From contig NZ_JAJIRO010000001.1 of the NCBI RefSeq assembly GCF_025717535.1, positions 1,116,001 through 1,180,000 of the forward strand: DNA of 64,000 bases, given 5' to 3'. This document shows, piece by piece, positions 27,195-36,508 of the stretch. Within the stretch, counting starts at the first letter, position 1; every line of letters begins with the position of its first letter. A program made the translations under genes and the position numbers. The stretch comes from Paucibacter sp. Y2R2-4 (GTDB lineage: Bacteria; Pseudomonadota; Gammaproteobacteria; Burkholderiales; Burkholderiaceae_C). The notes beneath the pieces were generated by a model. It did not search any database and was not told the origin of the DNA. It worked only from the letters and a program-made list of their open reading frames with translations.

Positions 27195-29264
27195 ATGTTT
27201 GACTCGATCAAGACCCGTCTGATAGCCCTGAGCATTGCCGTTGTGGCGGTGACTTTGTGCATTGCGACCATCGCTAACTACATCATTGTGCGGGGTCACA
27301 CCCAGACCGCCGTGTTGGCCAATTTGAATGAGCAGGAGGCCGCCCGGGCCGCCTCGATCAGCCAATGGATCCGCTCCCAACGCGACATCGTCACCGCGCT
27401 GAGCCCTGTGGTGCAGCAGGCCGAGCCCGTGCCCTTCTTGGTACAAGCTGCGAAGTCCGGCGCCTTGGAAGCGGCCTATGTGGGCCACGCCGACAAACGC
27501 ATTTTGTTCAACACACCTCAGAATCTCCCCCCAGGCTATGACCCCACTGGCCGGCCTTGGTACACCCAAGCCGCAGCCAGCTCAGGCGTTGTACTGACGG
27601 AACCCTATGTGGACGCGGCCCGGCAACAACTGGTGGTGACTTTTGCACTGGGCATCAAGGAAGGCGGCCAAACCAAGGCCGTCGTGGCCACCGATGTGTT
27701 CCTGAACGAGGTGGTGAATACGGTAAAGGCAATCAAGCCAACGCCCAATGGTTTCGCCTTTCTGGCTTCCACCAAGGGCAATATCGTCGCCCACCCGGAC
27801 GCCAAACTGGCCCTCAAACCCATCACCGACCTGTCGCCTCAGCTCGACGGCAAGGCCATGAAGCAGATTCAGGAAACCGGCGCCAATTGGGTTGAAGCCC
27901 GCATCGGCGACGAGGACTATTTGCTGCGCGGTGTGGCCATCCCTGACACCGACTGGATTCTGGTCGCCGCGGCCAACAAGAGCGAAGCGCTGGCTTCGCT
28001 GAGCGCTTTGCTGCGAGCTGCTGCGGTGATTTTGGTGCTTGTGATGCTGGTGGCGGGTTTGTTGATGGCCGGCGTCATCACCACCATGCTCCGAGGTTTG
28101 GAACGCGTGCGCAGTGCCTTGGACGAAATCAGTGCCGGTGGCGGCGACCTGACTCAACGCCTGCCCGAAGCCGGGCGCGATGAAATCTCACGAATCGCAG
28201 CGTCCTTCAACCTCTTCACTGAAAAGATCCAAAAAATCTTGCTGGATGTGCGCTCGGCCAGCAACTCCATCACCACCGCGTCCAGCGAGATTGCGCTGGG
28301 TGCTCAAGACCTGTCGCAGCGCACCGAGCAGACAGCCTCCAATCTGCAGCAAGCGGCCTCCTCGATGGAGCAATTGACCGGCACCGTGCGCCAGACCGCG
28401 GACGCTGCCCAGACCGCCAATCAGCTGGCCTCGTCGGCCTCATCCGCCGCAGCCAAAGGCGGTGAAGTGGTCAGCCAGGTGGTCACCACCATGGACGAGA
28501 TCAACAACAGCTCGAAGAAGATCAGTGACATCATTGGCGTCATTGATGGCATTGCCTTCCAGACCAATATCTTGGCGCTGAATGCAGCCGTTGAAGCCGC
28601 TCGCGCTGGCGAACAAGGCCGCGGCTTTGCGGTGGTGGCCAGCGAAGTGCGCTCTTTGGCACAACGCAGTGCTGAAGCCGCCAAAGAAATCAAGGGCCTG
28701 ATCGGAGCCAGCGTTGATCGCGTGGAAGTGGGCTCCAAGCTGGTGGAAGCGGCCGGCGCCTCAATGAACGATATCGTGTCGAGCGTGCAGCGGGTCACCG
28801 ACATCATTGGCGAGATCACCGCAGCGTCCAGTGAGCAGAGCGAAGGCATCGGCCAGGTCAATGGCGCGGTGGTTCAACTGGACCAGATGACGCAGCAGAA
28901 CGCCGCCCTGGTCGAAGAATCTGCGGCCGCTGCCGAGAGTTTGAAAGACCAAGCCCAACGGCTGACCGAAGTCGTGTCGGTCTTCAAGCTCAGCAGCCAT
29001 GAGGGGCAAACGCAGTACAAGGCCCCGGCCAAGTCAAGCTCCAGCGCCAAGGGGGGCAACAAACCTTCGTCGGGCTTGGGCGGCTCTTCGTTCAAATCAA
29101 GCGCGAAGCCAGCGGCGAGCAGCGCCGCAAAATCGCCATCCGGCGGAGCGGCGTCTTCCTCAGCCAGCGCTCCAGCGGCCTCGGCTGCCCCAAGCCCTCG
29201 CCCAGCGCCGGCCCCCGCGCCATCAGCCAGCTCGGACGATCACGGCGACTGGCAATCGTTCTAA
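27195..29264 (+). CDS. Methyl-accepting chemotaxis protein with double Cache sensor
   Basis: 689 aa. TM1 at about 10-32, dCache_1-type periplasmic domain (about 35-270: [59 protein letters not shown] and [20 protein letters not shown]), TM2 at about 275-300, HAMP, the shared signalling domain, and a long Ser/Ala/Pro tether ending in DWQSF. dCache_1 receptors often sense amino acids; here the ligand is not assignable by eye. Last gene of the operon, with a terminator 34 bases later. Confidence 0.94.
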   Translation: MFDSIKTRLIALSIAVVAVTLCIATIANYIIVRGHTQTAVLANLNEQEAARAASISQWIRSQRDIVTALSPVVQQAEPVPFLVQAAKSGALEAAYVGHADKRILFNTPQNLPPGYDPTGRPWYTQAAASSGVVLTEPYVDAARQQLVVTFALGIKEGGQTKAVVATDVFLNEVVNTVKAIKPTPNGFAFLASTKGNIVAHPDAKLALKPITDLSPQLDGKAMKQIQETGANWVEARIGDEDYLLRGVAIPDTDWILVAAANKSEALASLSALLRAAAVILVLVMLVAGLLMAGVITTMLRGLERVRSALDEISAGGGDLTQRLPEAGRDEISRIAASFNLFTEKIQKILLDVRSASNSITTASSEIALGAQDLSQRTEQTASNLQQAASSMEQLTGTVRQTADAAQTANQLASSASSAAAKGGEVVSQVVTTMDEINNSSKKISDIIGVIDGIAFQTNILALNAAVEAARAGEQGRGFAVVASEVRSLAQRSAEAAKEIKGLIGASVDRVEVGSKLVEAAGASMNDIVSSVQRVTDIIGEITAASSEQSEGIGQVNGAVVQLDQMTQQNAALVEESAAAAESLKDQAQRLTEVVSVFKLSSHEGQTQYKAPAKSSSSAKGGNKPSSGLGGSSFKSSAKPAASSAAKSPSGGAASSSASAPAASAAPSPRPAPAPAPSASSDDHGDWQSF

Positions 29265-29297
29265 AGACAGCGCGAAATCACAACCGAAGAATCGTCA

Positions 29298-29334
29298 AAC
29301 CCGGCCGGGCTTCTTCGAGCCCCGCCGGGTTTTT
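29298..29334 (+). terminator. Terminator of the chemotaxis operon
   Basis: AACCCGGC and GCCGGGTT enclose an inner GGGCT/AGCCC stem, followed by TTTT. Confidence 0.85.
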
Positions 29335-29345
29335 CATTCAGACAC

Positions 29346-31940
29346 TTATTGCGTATCGGCCTCGCGCAGCGTCTGCGTCACGGGCCGTTGCAAGACCCCT
29401 CGCAGGCTCCACCAGCCGGTAAGCAAAGCCAAGCCGGCGCCGACCACAGTGGTGATCAGCGGCACCCAAAGATTAGGCGTCCAGTTGAAACCAAACACGA
29501 AGTGGGCCAGCAGTCCGCCCAACAGCAAAGCGACCACGCCCGCCAACAGGCCGGCCAAGCAGCCCACGCCCAAGAGTTCGACCCGTTGCACCTGCGCCAG
29601 CAGTTTGGAGCTCGCCCCCAAGGCGCGCATCAAGGCAAATTCTCGGGTGCGTGCGTCGCGCGTGCTGTTGACGCTGGCCAGCAGCACCACCAAGCCCGCC
29701 GCCAGCGAGAAGGCGAACAGATACTGCACCGCCTGAATCACCTGATTCAAAACCCCCTGCACCTGATTGAGCTGGGCCGAGACATCCACCACCGTGGCAT
29801 TCGGAAACTCGTGGCCGATGCGCCGGTCCATGGCCTCGCCATCAGACGCACGAAAAGCGGCTACATAGCTACGCGGCAGCTCGGGCATGTCCGCACGCGG
29901 AAACAGCACAAAGAAATTGACCCGCATCGACGCCCAATCCACCTTGCGCAAGCTGCTGATGCGGCCCTCCACCGGCATGCCGGCCACATCGAAGCGCAGT
30001 CGGTCGCCCAGTTTTAAACCCAAAGACGAAGCCAAGCCTTCTTCCACGCTGAGGCCGTCAGCTTCATCGGCGGTCCATTTCCCCGCACGTATCTGGTTTT
30101 GATCAGGCAGGCTGGCGGCGTGGCTCAGATTGAACTCTCGCTCGACCAAACGCTTGGCTCGATCATCACTGAATTTCTGCGCACTGACGTCTTGCCCATT
30201 GATGGCCAAGAGGCGGCCACGAATCATGGGGTAGAAGTCATAACGCTTCACTCCTGCTGAAGCCAACTGCGCCCGAAACGGCTCGGCCTGATCGGGCTGA
30301 ATATTGATGACAAAACGATTCGGGCCATTCGCCGGCGTCGCGGCTCGCCAGCTGTCAATCAGATCAATACGCAGCAAGACCAACAGGGCGAGCGCCAAAA
30401 GACCTATTGCCAAAGACGACACCTGCACCACCGCAAACACCGGCCTTGCGGCCACCTGTCGCGTGGCCAGCAGCAAGCTGCGCGGCATGGTGGCGCCGCC
30501 CGAATTCAAAGGTACCAAGCGGCGCAGCAAGTGCACCGCGCCCCAAGCCAACAAGGCGAACAGCAAGACGGCCGCGCCAAAGCCGCCCGCCGCAATCAAG
30601 CCCAGAACCAAGTCACCGGCCAACACTTGCAAGATGGCGGCAAAGCCCAGCACACCTGCGCCCAGCACCAAGGCCGACCCCGCATTCAATGAACCCAGTT
30701 CACGTCGAATCACCCGCAAGGCAGGAACAGCGGCCAACTGCAGCACGGGAGGTAAACCAAAGCCCAGCAAGAGGCTCAGCCCCAAGCCAAGCCCGAGCGC
30801 CGCCGGCCACCAACCTGGCGCGGGCAAGCTGACATTCAAGAGTCCGGCGAGCAATTCGACAAAGCCAAAATGCAAGGCCAAACCAGCGGCCACCCCGAGC
30901 ACGCTGGCCACCAAGCCGGCAAAGGCGAACTCCAAGCCGTAAGTCCAAGCGATGCGCCGTTGCGGCTGGCCCAGCACCCGCAACATCGCGCAGTCATCCA
31001 AATGACGACCCGCAAAGTCACGTGCGGCGAGGGCCACGGCAACGGCAGCCAGCAAGGCCGCCAACATCGCCACCAGATTCAAAAACTTGCTGGCTCGGTC
31101 CAGGGTCTGGCGCATTTCGGGGCGGCCACTCTCCAAAGAGTCCAGGCGTACCCCACGCCAGGCCGAGCGTTCAATCAAAGCCTGAGCTTGGCGAGTGAAA
31201 TCAGCAATACGCTGGGTCGACCGGGCATCGCCCGGCTTGCTCGCCACCGCCAAGCGATAGCTCACCCGGCTGGCCGCTTGCACCAACTGCGTGGCGGCCA
31301 AATCAGCCTCGGCCAACATGACCCGGGGCGCGAAATTCAAAAAGCCCGCACCGCGGTCCGGTTCGGTGGCGATCACGCCAGCAATGCGCAGACCAAGCTC
31401 CCCCAATTGCAAGCTGTCCCCGAGCTTCAGATTCAAACCCGTCAAAACACCAGGATCAACCCAAACCTCGCCGGGCTTGGGTGAAGCCACCCAGCGGCCA
31501 TCCATCAGCCCCAACTGCCCACGCAGTGGGTAGGCCGCACCTACGGCCTTCACCGCCACCAGACGACTGGCGCCACCCTGCGCATCGGGAGCGCGAGCCA
31601 TGCTGGCGAAATTAGCGCTGATCACATGCGCCAAGCCCAGCTGATCCGCGAGCGCCAGCAAGGGCTCTGGCGTGGGCTGATCGCTGATCAGCACCGCATC
31701 GCCCCCCATCAACTGCGCTGCATCGCGACGCAAACCTTGGTCCAGGCGGTCCGACATAAAGCTGACCGCGCATACCGCAGCCACCGCAAGGCCCACCGCA
31801 AGCATCAGCAATCGCAACTCCCCTGCCCGCCAATCTCGCAACAATTGCCGCCAGGCCATGCGTAAGACGCTGGGCGGCTGTAAGCGACCGGGCTTCGGGG
31901 ATGCAGCCAAAGCTGCGCGCTCAATGCTGGATGTGCTCAT
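29346..31940 (-). CDS. FtsX/YbbP-type ABC transporter permease
   Basis: 864 aa inner-membrane protein with the duplicated layout of the YbbP group: TM near the N-terminus (LRLLMLAVGLAVAAVCAVSF), a large periplasmic domain (about 60-275), three TMs (about 285-390), more TMs (about 420-510), a second periplasmic domain (about 520-725) and three C-terminal TMs. The FtsX-like signature LLAAVAVALAARDFAGRHLDDCAMLRVLGQPQRRIAWTY occurs once and a related NSTRDARTREFALMRALGAS near the end. YbbP-type permeases usually sit beside an ATPase (YbbA) and act on lipids or lipoproteins at the envelope. No ATPase gene is adjacent. Start ATG 31940; GTG 31949 is possible. Confidence 0.87.
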   Translation of the reverse strand: MSTSSIERAALAASPKPGRLQPPSVLRMAWRQLLRDWRAGELRLLMLAVGLAVAAVCAVSFMSDRLDQGLRRDAAQLMGGDAVLISDQPTPEPLLALADQLGLAHVISANFASMARAPDAQGGASRLVAVKAVGAAYPLRGQLGLMDGRWVASPKPGEVWVDPGVLTGLNLKLGDSLQLGELGLRIAGVIATEPDRGAGFLNFAPRVMLAEADLAATQLVQAASRVSYRLAVASKPGDARSTQRIADFTRQAQALIERSAWRGVRLDSLESGRPEMRQTLDRASKFLNLVAMLAALLAAVAVALAARDFAGRHLDDCAMLRVLGQPQRRIAWTYGLEFAFAGLVASVLGVAAGLALHFGFVELLAGLLNVSLPAPGWWPAALGLGLGLSLLLGFGLPPVLQLAAVPALRVIRRELGSLNAGSALVLGAGVLGFAAILQVLAGDLVLGLIAAGGFGAAVLLFALLAWGAVHLLRRLVPLNSGGATMPRSLLLATRQVAARPVFAVVQVSSLAIGLLALALLVLLRIDLIDSWRAATPANGPNRFVINIQPDQAEPFRAQLASAGVKRYDFYPMIRGRLLAINGQDVSAQKFSDDRAKRLVEREFNLSHAASLPDQNQIRAGKWTADEADGLSVEEGLASSLGLKLGDRLRFDVAGMPVEGRISSLRKVDWASMRVNFFVLFPRADMPELPRSYVAAFRASDGEAMDRRIGHEFPNATVVDVSAQLNQVQGVLNQVIQAVQYLFAFSLAAGLVVLLASVNSTRDARTREFALMRALGASSKLLAQVQRVELLGVGCLAGLLAGVVALLLGGLLAHFVFGFNWTPNLWVPLITTVVGAGLALLTGWWSLRGVLQRPVTQTLREADTQ

Positions 31941-32056
31941 GCCCTGCACTGTAGCGACTCTGTCAAGCAGACGTCGCCACGGTGCAAATGTCCTGAATGT
32001 CTCGTTCAGTCATTTGCCACCCTCAAGCAGGCGTTTCAGCGTCCAATCAAAACACC

Positions 32057-32938
32057 ATGACGCAGCACACTCCAAGCGCTGGCGGCCGCTTCCCGCCCGT
32101 ATTCATCTCCCATGGCTCACCGATGACGGCCCTGGAGCCGCGCGAAGCCGGACGCTTTATGCAAGACCTTGGCCACGCTCTAGACGAACAATTTGGGCGG
32201 CCGCGCGCGATCTTGAGCATTTCGGCCCACAGCCTGGCTGCGACCCCGACGCTATGGACGGCATCGCAGCACCGGGCCATCTATGACTTCGGAGGCTTCG
32301 ACCCCCGGCTGCGCAGCTTGCGCTATGACGTAGCTGGCGCTCCTGAACTGGCCGAAGAAGTCATACATCTGGCGCGGCAGGCTGGCCTTGCCATGCAGAG
32401 CCGGCCCCAAGGAGGCTTGGACCATGGCGCTTGGACGCCATTGCGCTACGTCTACCCCGATGCCGAAGTGCCGGTACTGCCGCTGGCCTTCAACCCGCAT
32501 GCCAGCCCTGCCCAGCAGTTTGCACTGGGGCAAGTACTTTCACCCTTGGCAGATCAGGGTGTGCTCATCATGGGCAGCGGCAGCATCACCCACAACCTGG
32601 GCCTGGTATTCGGCGCAGGTGGCCCCCCACCGGCGATTGACGCCGCCGAACTACCTGCGTCCGCCACATTCAGAAATTGGCTGCTGGAACGTAGCGCTGC
32701 CCGCGACTGGCCGGCCCTGCTCGACTACCGCGCCCAAGCCCCTTTTGCGGCAGCCATGCACCCCAGTGACGAGCATTTCTTGCCCTGGTTCATTGCCGCC
32801 GGTGCTGCCGGCCTGACGGACGCTCCACAGCGGATCCATGCCAGCCTAACCTTCGGCTCACTCGGCATGGACGCCTATGCTTTTGGCCCCGAGGCTGAGC
32901 GTTTGGCCGCCCTGATACGCGATGCCTCGGCCCTATAA
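32057..32938 (+). CDS. DODA-type extradiol ring-opening dioxygenase (YgiD family)
   Basis: 293 aa LigB-superfamily non-haem metal enzyme, related to E. coli YgiD and plant DOPA 4,5-dioxygenase, which cleave catecholic rings. Metal and acid/base histidines are visible in VFISHGSPMTALEP, ILSISAHS, GGLDHGAWTPLRYVYP and ITHNLG, and the C-terminal HPSDEHFLPWFIAAGAA is typical. I take ATG 32057 (MTQHTPSAGG); the open frame begins at 31997 but the extra 20 residues look non-coding. It reads into tRNA-Gly, whose first base is 11 bases after the stop codon, so they may share a transcript. The substrate is unassigned. Confidence 0.92.
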   Translation: MTQHTPSAGGRFPPVFISHGSPMTALEPREAGRFMQDLGHALDEQFGRPRAILSISAHSLAATPTLWTASQHRAIYDFGGFDPRLRSLRYDVAGAPELAEEVIHLARQAGLAMQSRPQGGLDHGAWTPLRYVYPDAEVPVLPLAFNPHASPAQQFALGQVLSPLADQGVLIMGSGSITHNLGLVFGAGGPPPAIDAAELPASATFRNWLLERSAARDWPALLDYRAQAPFAAAMHPSDEHFLPWFIAAGAAGLTDAPQRIHASLTFGSLGMDAYAFGPEAERLAALIRDASAL

Positions 32939-32948
32939 TCTGCCCTGT

Positions 32949-33022
32949 GCGGGTGTAGTTCAATGGTAGAACGCTAGCTTCCCAAGCTCGATACGTGGGT
33001 TCGATTCCCATCACCCGCTCCA
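32949..33022 (+). tRNA. tRNA-Gly (anticodon CCC)
   Basis: 74 nt including an encoded CCA. Acceptor GCGGGTG pairs with CACCCGC; D arm GTTC/GAAC; anticodon loop TTCCCAA gives CCC, reading GGG codons; T arm GTGGG/CCCAT with TTCGATT loop. The anticodon stem CTAGC/GCTCG has one U-C mismatch at positions 28-42. It closely resembles bacterial tRNA-Gly(CCC) genes. Confidence 0.97.
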
Positions 33023-33042
33023 CCGGATAAATAAGTTTGCTC

Positions 33043-33070
33043 AAGGCCCGAGTCTTCTCGGGCCTTTTTT
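33043..33070 (+). terminator. Terminator after tRNA-Gly
   Basis: GGCCCGAG, loop TCTT, CTCGGGCC, then six Ts: a strong intrinsic terminator 20 bases after the tRNA. Confidence 0.93.
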
Positions 33071-33157
33071 CATTGGGCTTCTTAGGCCCTGCCGAACGGC
33101 ATTGGCCACAGGCCAGATGTGTCGTATTCATCTCCGCTGTAAGCAATCGTTAGCGCG

Positions 33158-33176
33158 GACCAATTGCAGACCAATT
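33158..33176. promoter_or_regulatory. Paired direct repeat upstream of the polysaccharide monooxygenase
   Basis: GACCAATT occurs at 33158-33165 and 33169-33176, a period of 11 bases (one helical turn), 45-63 bases before the ATG. The phasing suggests binding of a regulator to one face of the DNA. Confidence 0.4.
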
Positions 33177-33220
33177 AACTTCACAATCGCGCCTTCTTTG
33201 ATGGTGAGTGAGGGATTGCA

Positions 33221-34672
33221 ATGACAAAGATGAAGTTCCTGCCCTTGGCCTTTGGCGCTCTGGCGGCTTTGAGCCAGAGCATGCCGGCATGGGCGCATGG
33301 CTATATCAGCGTACCGGAGTCGCGCAACGCCTTGTGTCGCAGTGGCGGCAATAGTGCATGCGGCGCCATTCAGTGGGAGCCCCAGAGTTTGGAGGGGCCA
33401 TCAGGCTTCCCAGAGCGTGGGCCTGCAGATGGCCAACTCGCAAGCGCGGGGCTGGTGCAGTTTTCGCCAATGGACGAGCAAACAGCCACACGTTGGACCA
33501 AGCGCCCCATGCAAGCTGGCGCGCAGTCTTTCAGCTGGACATTCACCGCCAATCATGTGACTCGCAATTGGCGCTACTACATCACCAAGCAAGGCTGGAA
33601 CCCCAATCTGCGCCTCAGCCGCGCCGCCTTTGAAAGCCAGCCTTTTTGCGTGGTGGATGGCGGCATGCGCCAACCGGCCAAAGTGGTGACGCATCAATGC
33701 CAGGTACCGCAGCGCAGCGGCTATCAGCTGATCTTGGGCGTTTGGGAAGTGGGCGATACCCCCAACAGTTTTTACAACATCGTCGATGCGATGTTCCAGG
33801 ACGGCGGGCCAACGCCCCCGGTGCCGGTGGCGAACTGGTTGCCCAAGGGCACCATCTTTCCCTCGGTGGATCTGAAGGCGGGTGACAAAGTGGCCACCCG
33901 CGTCTTCGACACCAACGGCGAGCGTGCCGACCTGCAGACTCGCGTTGTCATCAACACCGACGCCGAAGGCGAACGCAACACCTGGCCCTATTTGCTGGCC
34001 AATCGCGTGAACGCCGAACAAGCATTGTTGCGCGCCGGGCAGATGGCGGCCAATGGCACGATTGCCCCAGTGCAGGGGCAAAACGAGGTGTTTGCGCGCA
34101 AGGACAGCGGCCTGCAACGCGTCGAGGTGCAAATCGATAAGGCGGCACCGCCAATTGCCGCTGACTTGATGGTGGCAGGTTTGGCCTCACAGCATGTCAT
34201 TCCCAGTTCCGGCCCGCTGAATTTGAGCTTTACGCTCACCGCTGTCGGCGAGATCGAGGTCAATGCCAGCGTCTTTGATCACGGCGGCCAAACCAAGGGC
34301 GTGGCCACGGCCAAGCTCAATAACAGTGGGCAAGCCTTGCGTATCACAGTCGACAAGGCCATGCCCGGCCACCATCAGTTGGTGATCAAGGGCGTGGTCA
34401 AGGGCAGCGGTGCCTTGATTCAAAAGACCTATGACCTGATGTTCGTCGCGGGAGAACCGCAGCCGCCCCAGCCCGGCAACTATGACTATCGATTCCCGGA
34501 TGGGCTGAAGAGCTACAAGGCAGGCACCCGTGTGCTGCAACCCAAGAACGGCGTCGTCTACACCTGCCGTCCTTGGCCCAACAGCGGCTACTGCACGCAA
34601 TGGAGCACCGGCGCGCCGCACTTTGAGCCGGGCCTGGGGAGCCATTGGCAAGAAGCCTGGGTCGCGCGCTAA
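33221..34672 (+). CDS. Secreted lytic polysaccharide monooxygenase, AA10 (GbpA-like, modular)
   Basis: Copper enzyme that oxidatively cuts crystalline chitin or cellulose. 483 aa. The signal peptide ends at Ala25, exposing His26 (AWA/HGYISVPESR) as the first ligand of the copper histidine brace; the second is His112 (FTANHVTRNW). The AA10 domain spans about 26-205 and ends with DTPNSFYNIVDAMF. A GbpA-like middle region follows (about 212-310), then an Ig-like segment (about 315-405) and a C-terminal carbohydrate-binding module (about 425-483) with many aromatics, CRPWPNSGYCTQW and HWQEAW. GAGGG precedes the start. The architecture matches GbpA-type chitin-binding proteins, so chitin is the likely target. 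Confidence 0.94.
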   Translation: MTKMKFLPLAFGALAALSQSMPAWAHGYISVPESRNALCRSGGNSACGAIQWEPQSLEGPSGFPERGPADGQLASAGLVQFSPMDEQTATRWTKRPMQAGAQSFSWTFTANHVTRNWRYYITKQGWNPNLRLSRAAFESQPFCVVDGGMRQPAKVVTHQCQVPQRSGYQLILGVWEVGDTPNSFYNIVDAMFQDGGPTPPVPVANWLPKGTIFPSVDLKAGDKVATRVFDTNGERADLQTRVVINTDAEGERNTWPYLLANRVNAEQALLRAGQMAANGTIAPVQGQNEVFARKDSGLQRVEVQIDKAAPPIAADLMVAGLASQHVIPSSGPLNLSFTLTAVGEIEVNASVFDHGGQTKGVATAKLNNSGQALRITVDKAMPGHHQLVIKGVVKGSGALIQKTYDLMFVAGEPQPPQPGNYDYRFPDGLKSYKAGTRVLQPKNGVVYTCRPWPNSGYCTQWSTGAPHFEPGLGSHWQEAWVAR

Positions 34673-34684
34673 CTCCGCTGACGG

Positions 34685-34732
34685 ACGGCACAGCAGGGTG
34701 AAGGCCAGTTTGTGCCGTGCTGTTTGTTTCAG
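34685..34732 (+). terminator. Probable terminator after the polysaccharide monooxygenase
   Basis: ACGGCACA pairs with TGTGCCGT across an 18-base loop, followed by GCTGTTTGTTT. Confidence 0.55.
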
Positions 34733-34739
34733 TGACGTG

Positions 34740-34792
34740 GGGCGCCCTCGATCTTGCAGGGTCACCCTGGCCTCTGCTAGATCGAGGCGCCC
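34740..34792. other. Long stem-loop between convergent genes
   Basis: GGGCGCCCTCGATCT and AGATCGAGGCGCCC form a 14-bp stem with one bulged C; the loop contains a further CAGGGT/ACCCTG pairing. No U-tract on either strand. It ends two bases before the stop codon of the convergent receiver-TPR gene and may protect transcript ends. Confidence 0.5.
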
Positions 34793-34794
34793 AA

Positions 34795-36438
34795 TTACCA
34801 GCCCTTACGCTCCACAATGCGCCGGCCGCCATCGACATAGCGCGCATGCAACTCCTCAATGTCTTCACGCATGCACTCAGCATCCGGCTTGGGCAGGTGT
34901 TGGCCATGGTGGGCCAAAGTAGCACGGGCCAGATTGATGATGCGCATATTCAAGCTGGCTTGCGCCAACTCCATCAAGGCATCGAGCGTGCGCTGATGCT
35001 GCTTGCTGACCAAATGCGACATGGCCTCGCGCGCGGCTTCATTGATTTGGGCCGAGGCCTTGTGAACGGCAGACTCCAGGGACACCAGAGGCGAAGCGGC
35101 CATCTCAAGCAAGCGAGTGCGCGGACGTGAAATAGCAAAGCGGCGCGCCGCCCGCTGCGCCCACGGCAGGGCATCGGGAATCCCTTGTTGGCCAGCCGAG
35201 CGCGCCAAGAGCTGCAGCAAATTGCAGGCCATCTCAAAGGTGAACTCGGGGTTGTCGAGCTGCGAGCCGAGCTTGGCCAAACCAGCAAGCACCGCATCCG
35301 AGCGACGCAAAATCAAGGCCAGGGCACATTCCAGCGTCAGTTGCAGCGTCTGCAAGCGAAAGCTGTAAGCCGGGTAGCGCGCTAGCGCTTCTTGCAAGCA
35401 CTTGAGAGCTCGTTCGCACTCATCGGCATCGGCTTGATCAACACAGGCGATGCCCAGCGCTACCACCCCTTGATAGTCCAAGGTGCGCGAAAACTGCCCG
35501 ATGCTCAGCGCTGCGCCTAAATGCTTCGCGGCCGCGTCGCTGTAGCCCAAAAACAGCTGCAAGGACCCGAGCTTTTGCAGGCGAGCCACATTGCCCGGCG
35601 TGATCTGAACTGCTTTGCCGAACATCTCCACGGCGGCCGCAAAGTCCATCTCTTCCAACAAGGCCCGGCCATAGACGTCATAGGCGTCCACATAGGCAGG
35701 GTTCTCGGCGAGCAGGGTTTCTAGCGTTCGACAAGCCACTTGGGTGTCTGAATTGGCCAAGTCGATTTTGGCCAGACCCAGACGAGCCCAGGGCACCGCC
35801 TTGAAGGCCAAGAGCGCTTCGAACATGCGTCTCGCCGCATCGATCTGACCCAAGCGCAGATAAAGCTCCGAGCCAATCCGCGCCGCATACACCTTGTAGG
35901 TAGTGCTGGCAGCAAAAATCGCCTCACAGAGCTGAGCCGCGGCCGCGAAATCCCCCGACTCGATGGCGGCAAACACCTCACGCAACGCATGCTTGCGCTC
36001 GAGGATCACCTGCAGCCGTTCTTCGAACTGGCGTGCCGTGAAGGGCTTGAGCAGATAGTCGTCGAGCGCGCCTTCGACGGCGTCGGCCACATGGTTGTAA
36101 CGCGCTTCATCGGTCACCATGATGAAGGCGGTCTGCATCGGCAGGCCCTTGGCCTGGCGCAACTCGTCCAACAGATCTTGCCCGGTCAGGTCATGAGCGC
36201 TGTGCCGAGAGAAATGAAAGTCGGTGATGATGATGTCGTAAGCCGGCACCGCATCTTTGATCATGCGTCGCGCGCTCTCGGGTCGGCGCGCCGAATGCAC
36301 ATGCTGCACACCGATATCGCGCAGCATGGTGCTCAGCACCGAACGCGTCAGTTCGCCCTCATCAATGATCAAGGCCCGCAGGCGGCTGGCATCCAAGCCG
36401 CCGGGCAGACCTCGCAGCCTTCTATGCACGTGCACCAT
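34795..36438 (-). CDS. Response regulator receiver with C-terminal TPR-like repeats
   Basis: 547 aa. Receiver domain about 18-145 (ALIIDEGELTRSVLSTML; phospho-acceptor Asp in IIITDFHFSRHSAHD; Thr in FIMVTDEAR; Lys in YLLKPFTARQFEERL). The rest is helical tetratricopeptide-like repeats from about 150 to 420, for example YLRLGQIDAARRMFEALLAF and GRALLEEMDFAAAVEMFGKAVQITPGNVARLQKLGSLQLFLGYSDAAAKHLGAAL. No DNA-binding or enzymatic output domain, so phosphorylation probably modulates protein-protein contact. GAGGAG abuts the ATG at 36438, so the in-frame GTG at 36429 may be the real start. No kinase is adjacent. Partner unknown. Confidence 0.88.
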   Translation of the reverse strand: MVHVHRRLRGLPGGLDASRLRALIIDEGELTRSVLSTMLRDIGVQHVHSARRPESARRMIKDAVPAYDIIITDFHFSRHSAHDLTGQDLLDELRQAKGLPMQTAFIMVTDEARYNHVADAVEGALDDYLLKPFTARQFEERLQVILERKHALREVFAAIESGDFAAAAQLCEAIFAASTTYKVYAARIGSELYLRLGQIDAARRMFEALLAFKAVPWARLGLAKIDLANSDTQVACRTLETLLAENPAYVDAYDVYGRALLEEMDFAAAVEMFGKAVQITPGNVARLQKLGSLQLFLGYSDAAAKHLGAALSIGQFSRTLDYQGVVALGIACVDQADADECERALKCLQEALARYPAYSFRLQTLQLTLECALALILRRSDAVLAGLAKLGSQLDNPEFTFEMACNLLQLLARSAGQQGIPDALPWAQRAARRFAISRPRTRLLEMAASPLVSLESAVHKASAQINEAAREAMSHLVSKQHQRTLDALMELAQASLNMRIINLARATLAHHGQHLPKPDAECMREDIEELHARYVDGGRRIVERKGW

Positions 36439-36508
36439 CTCCTCAGTTCAGGCCGGATTGTCGGTCAGTGCCGACAGGCCGTCACCCAGAGCTGGGCGCA
36501 TGCCGCAA

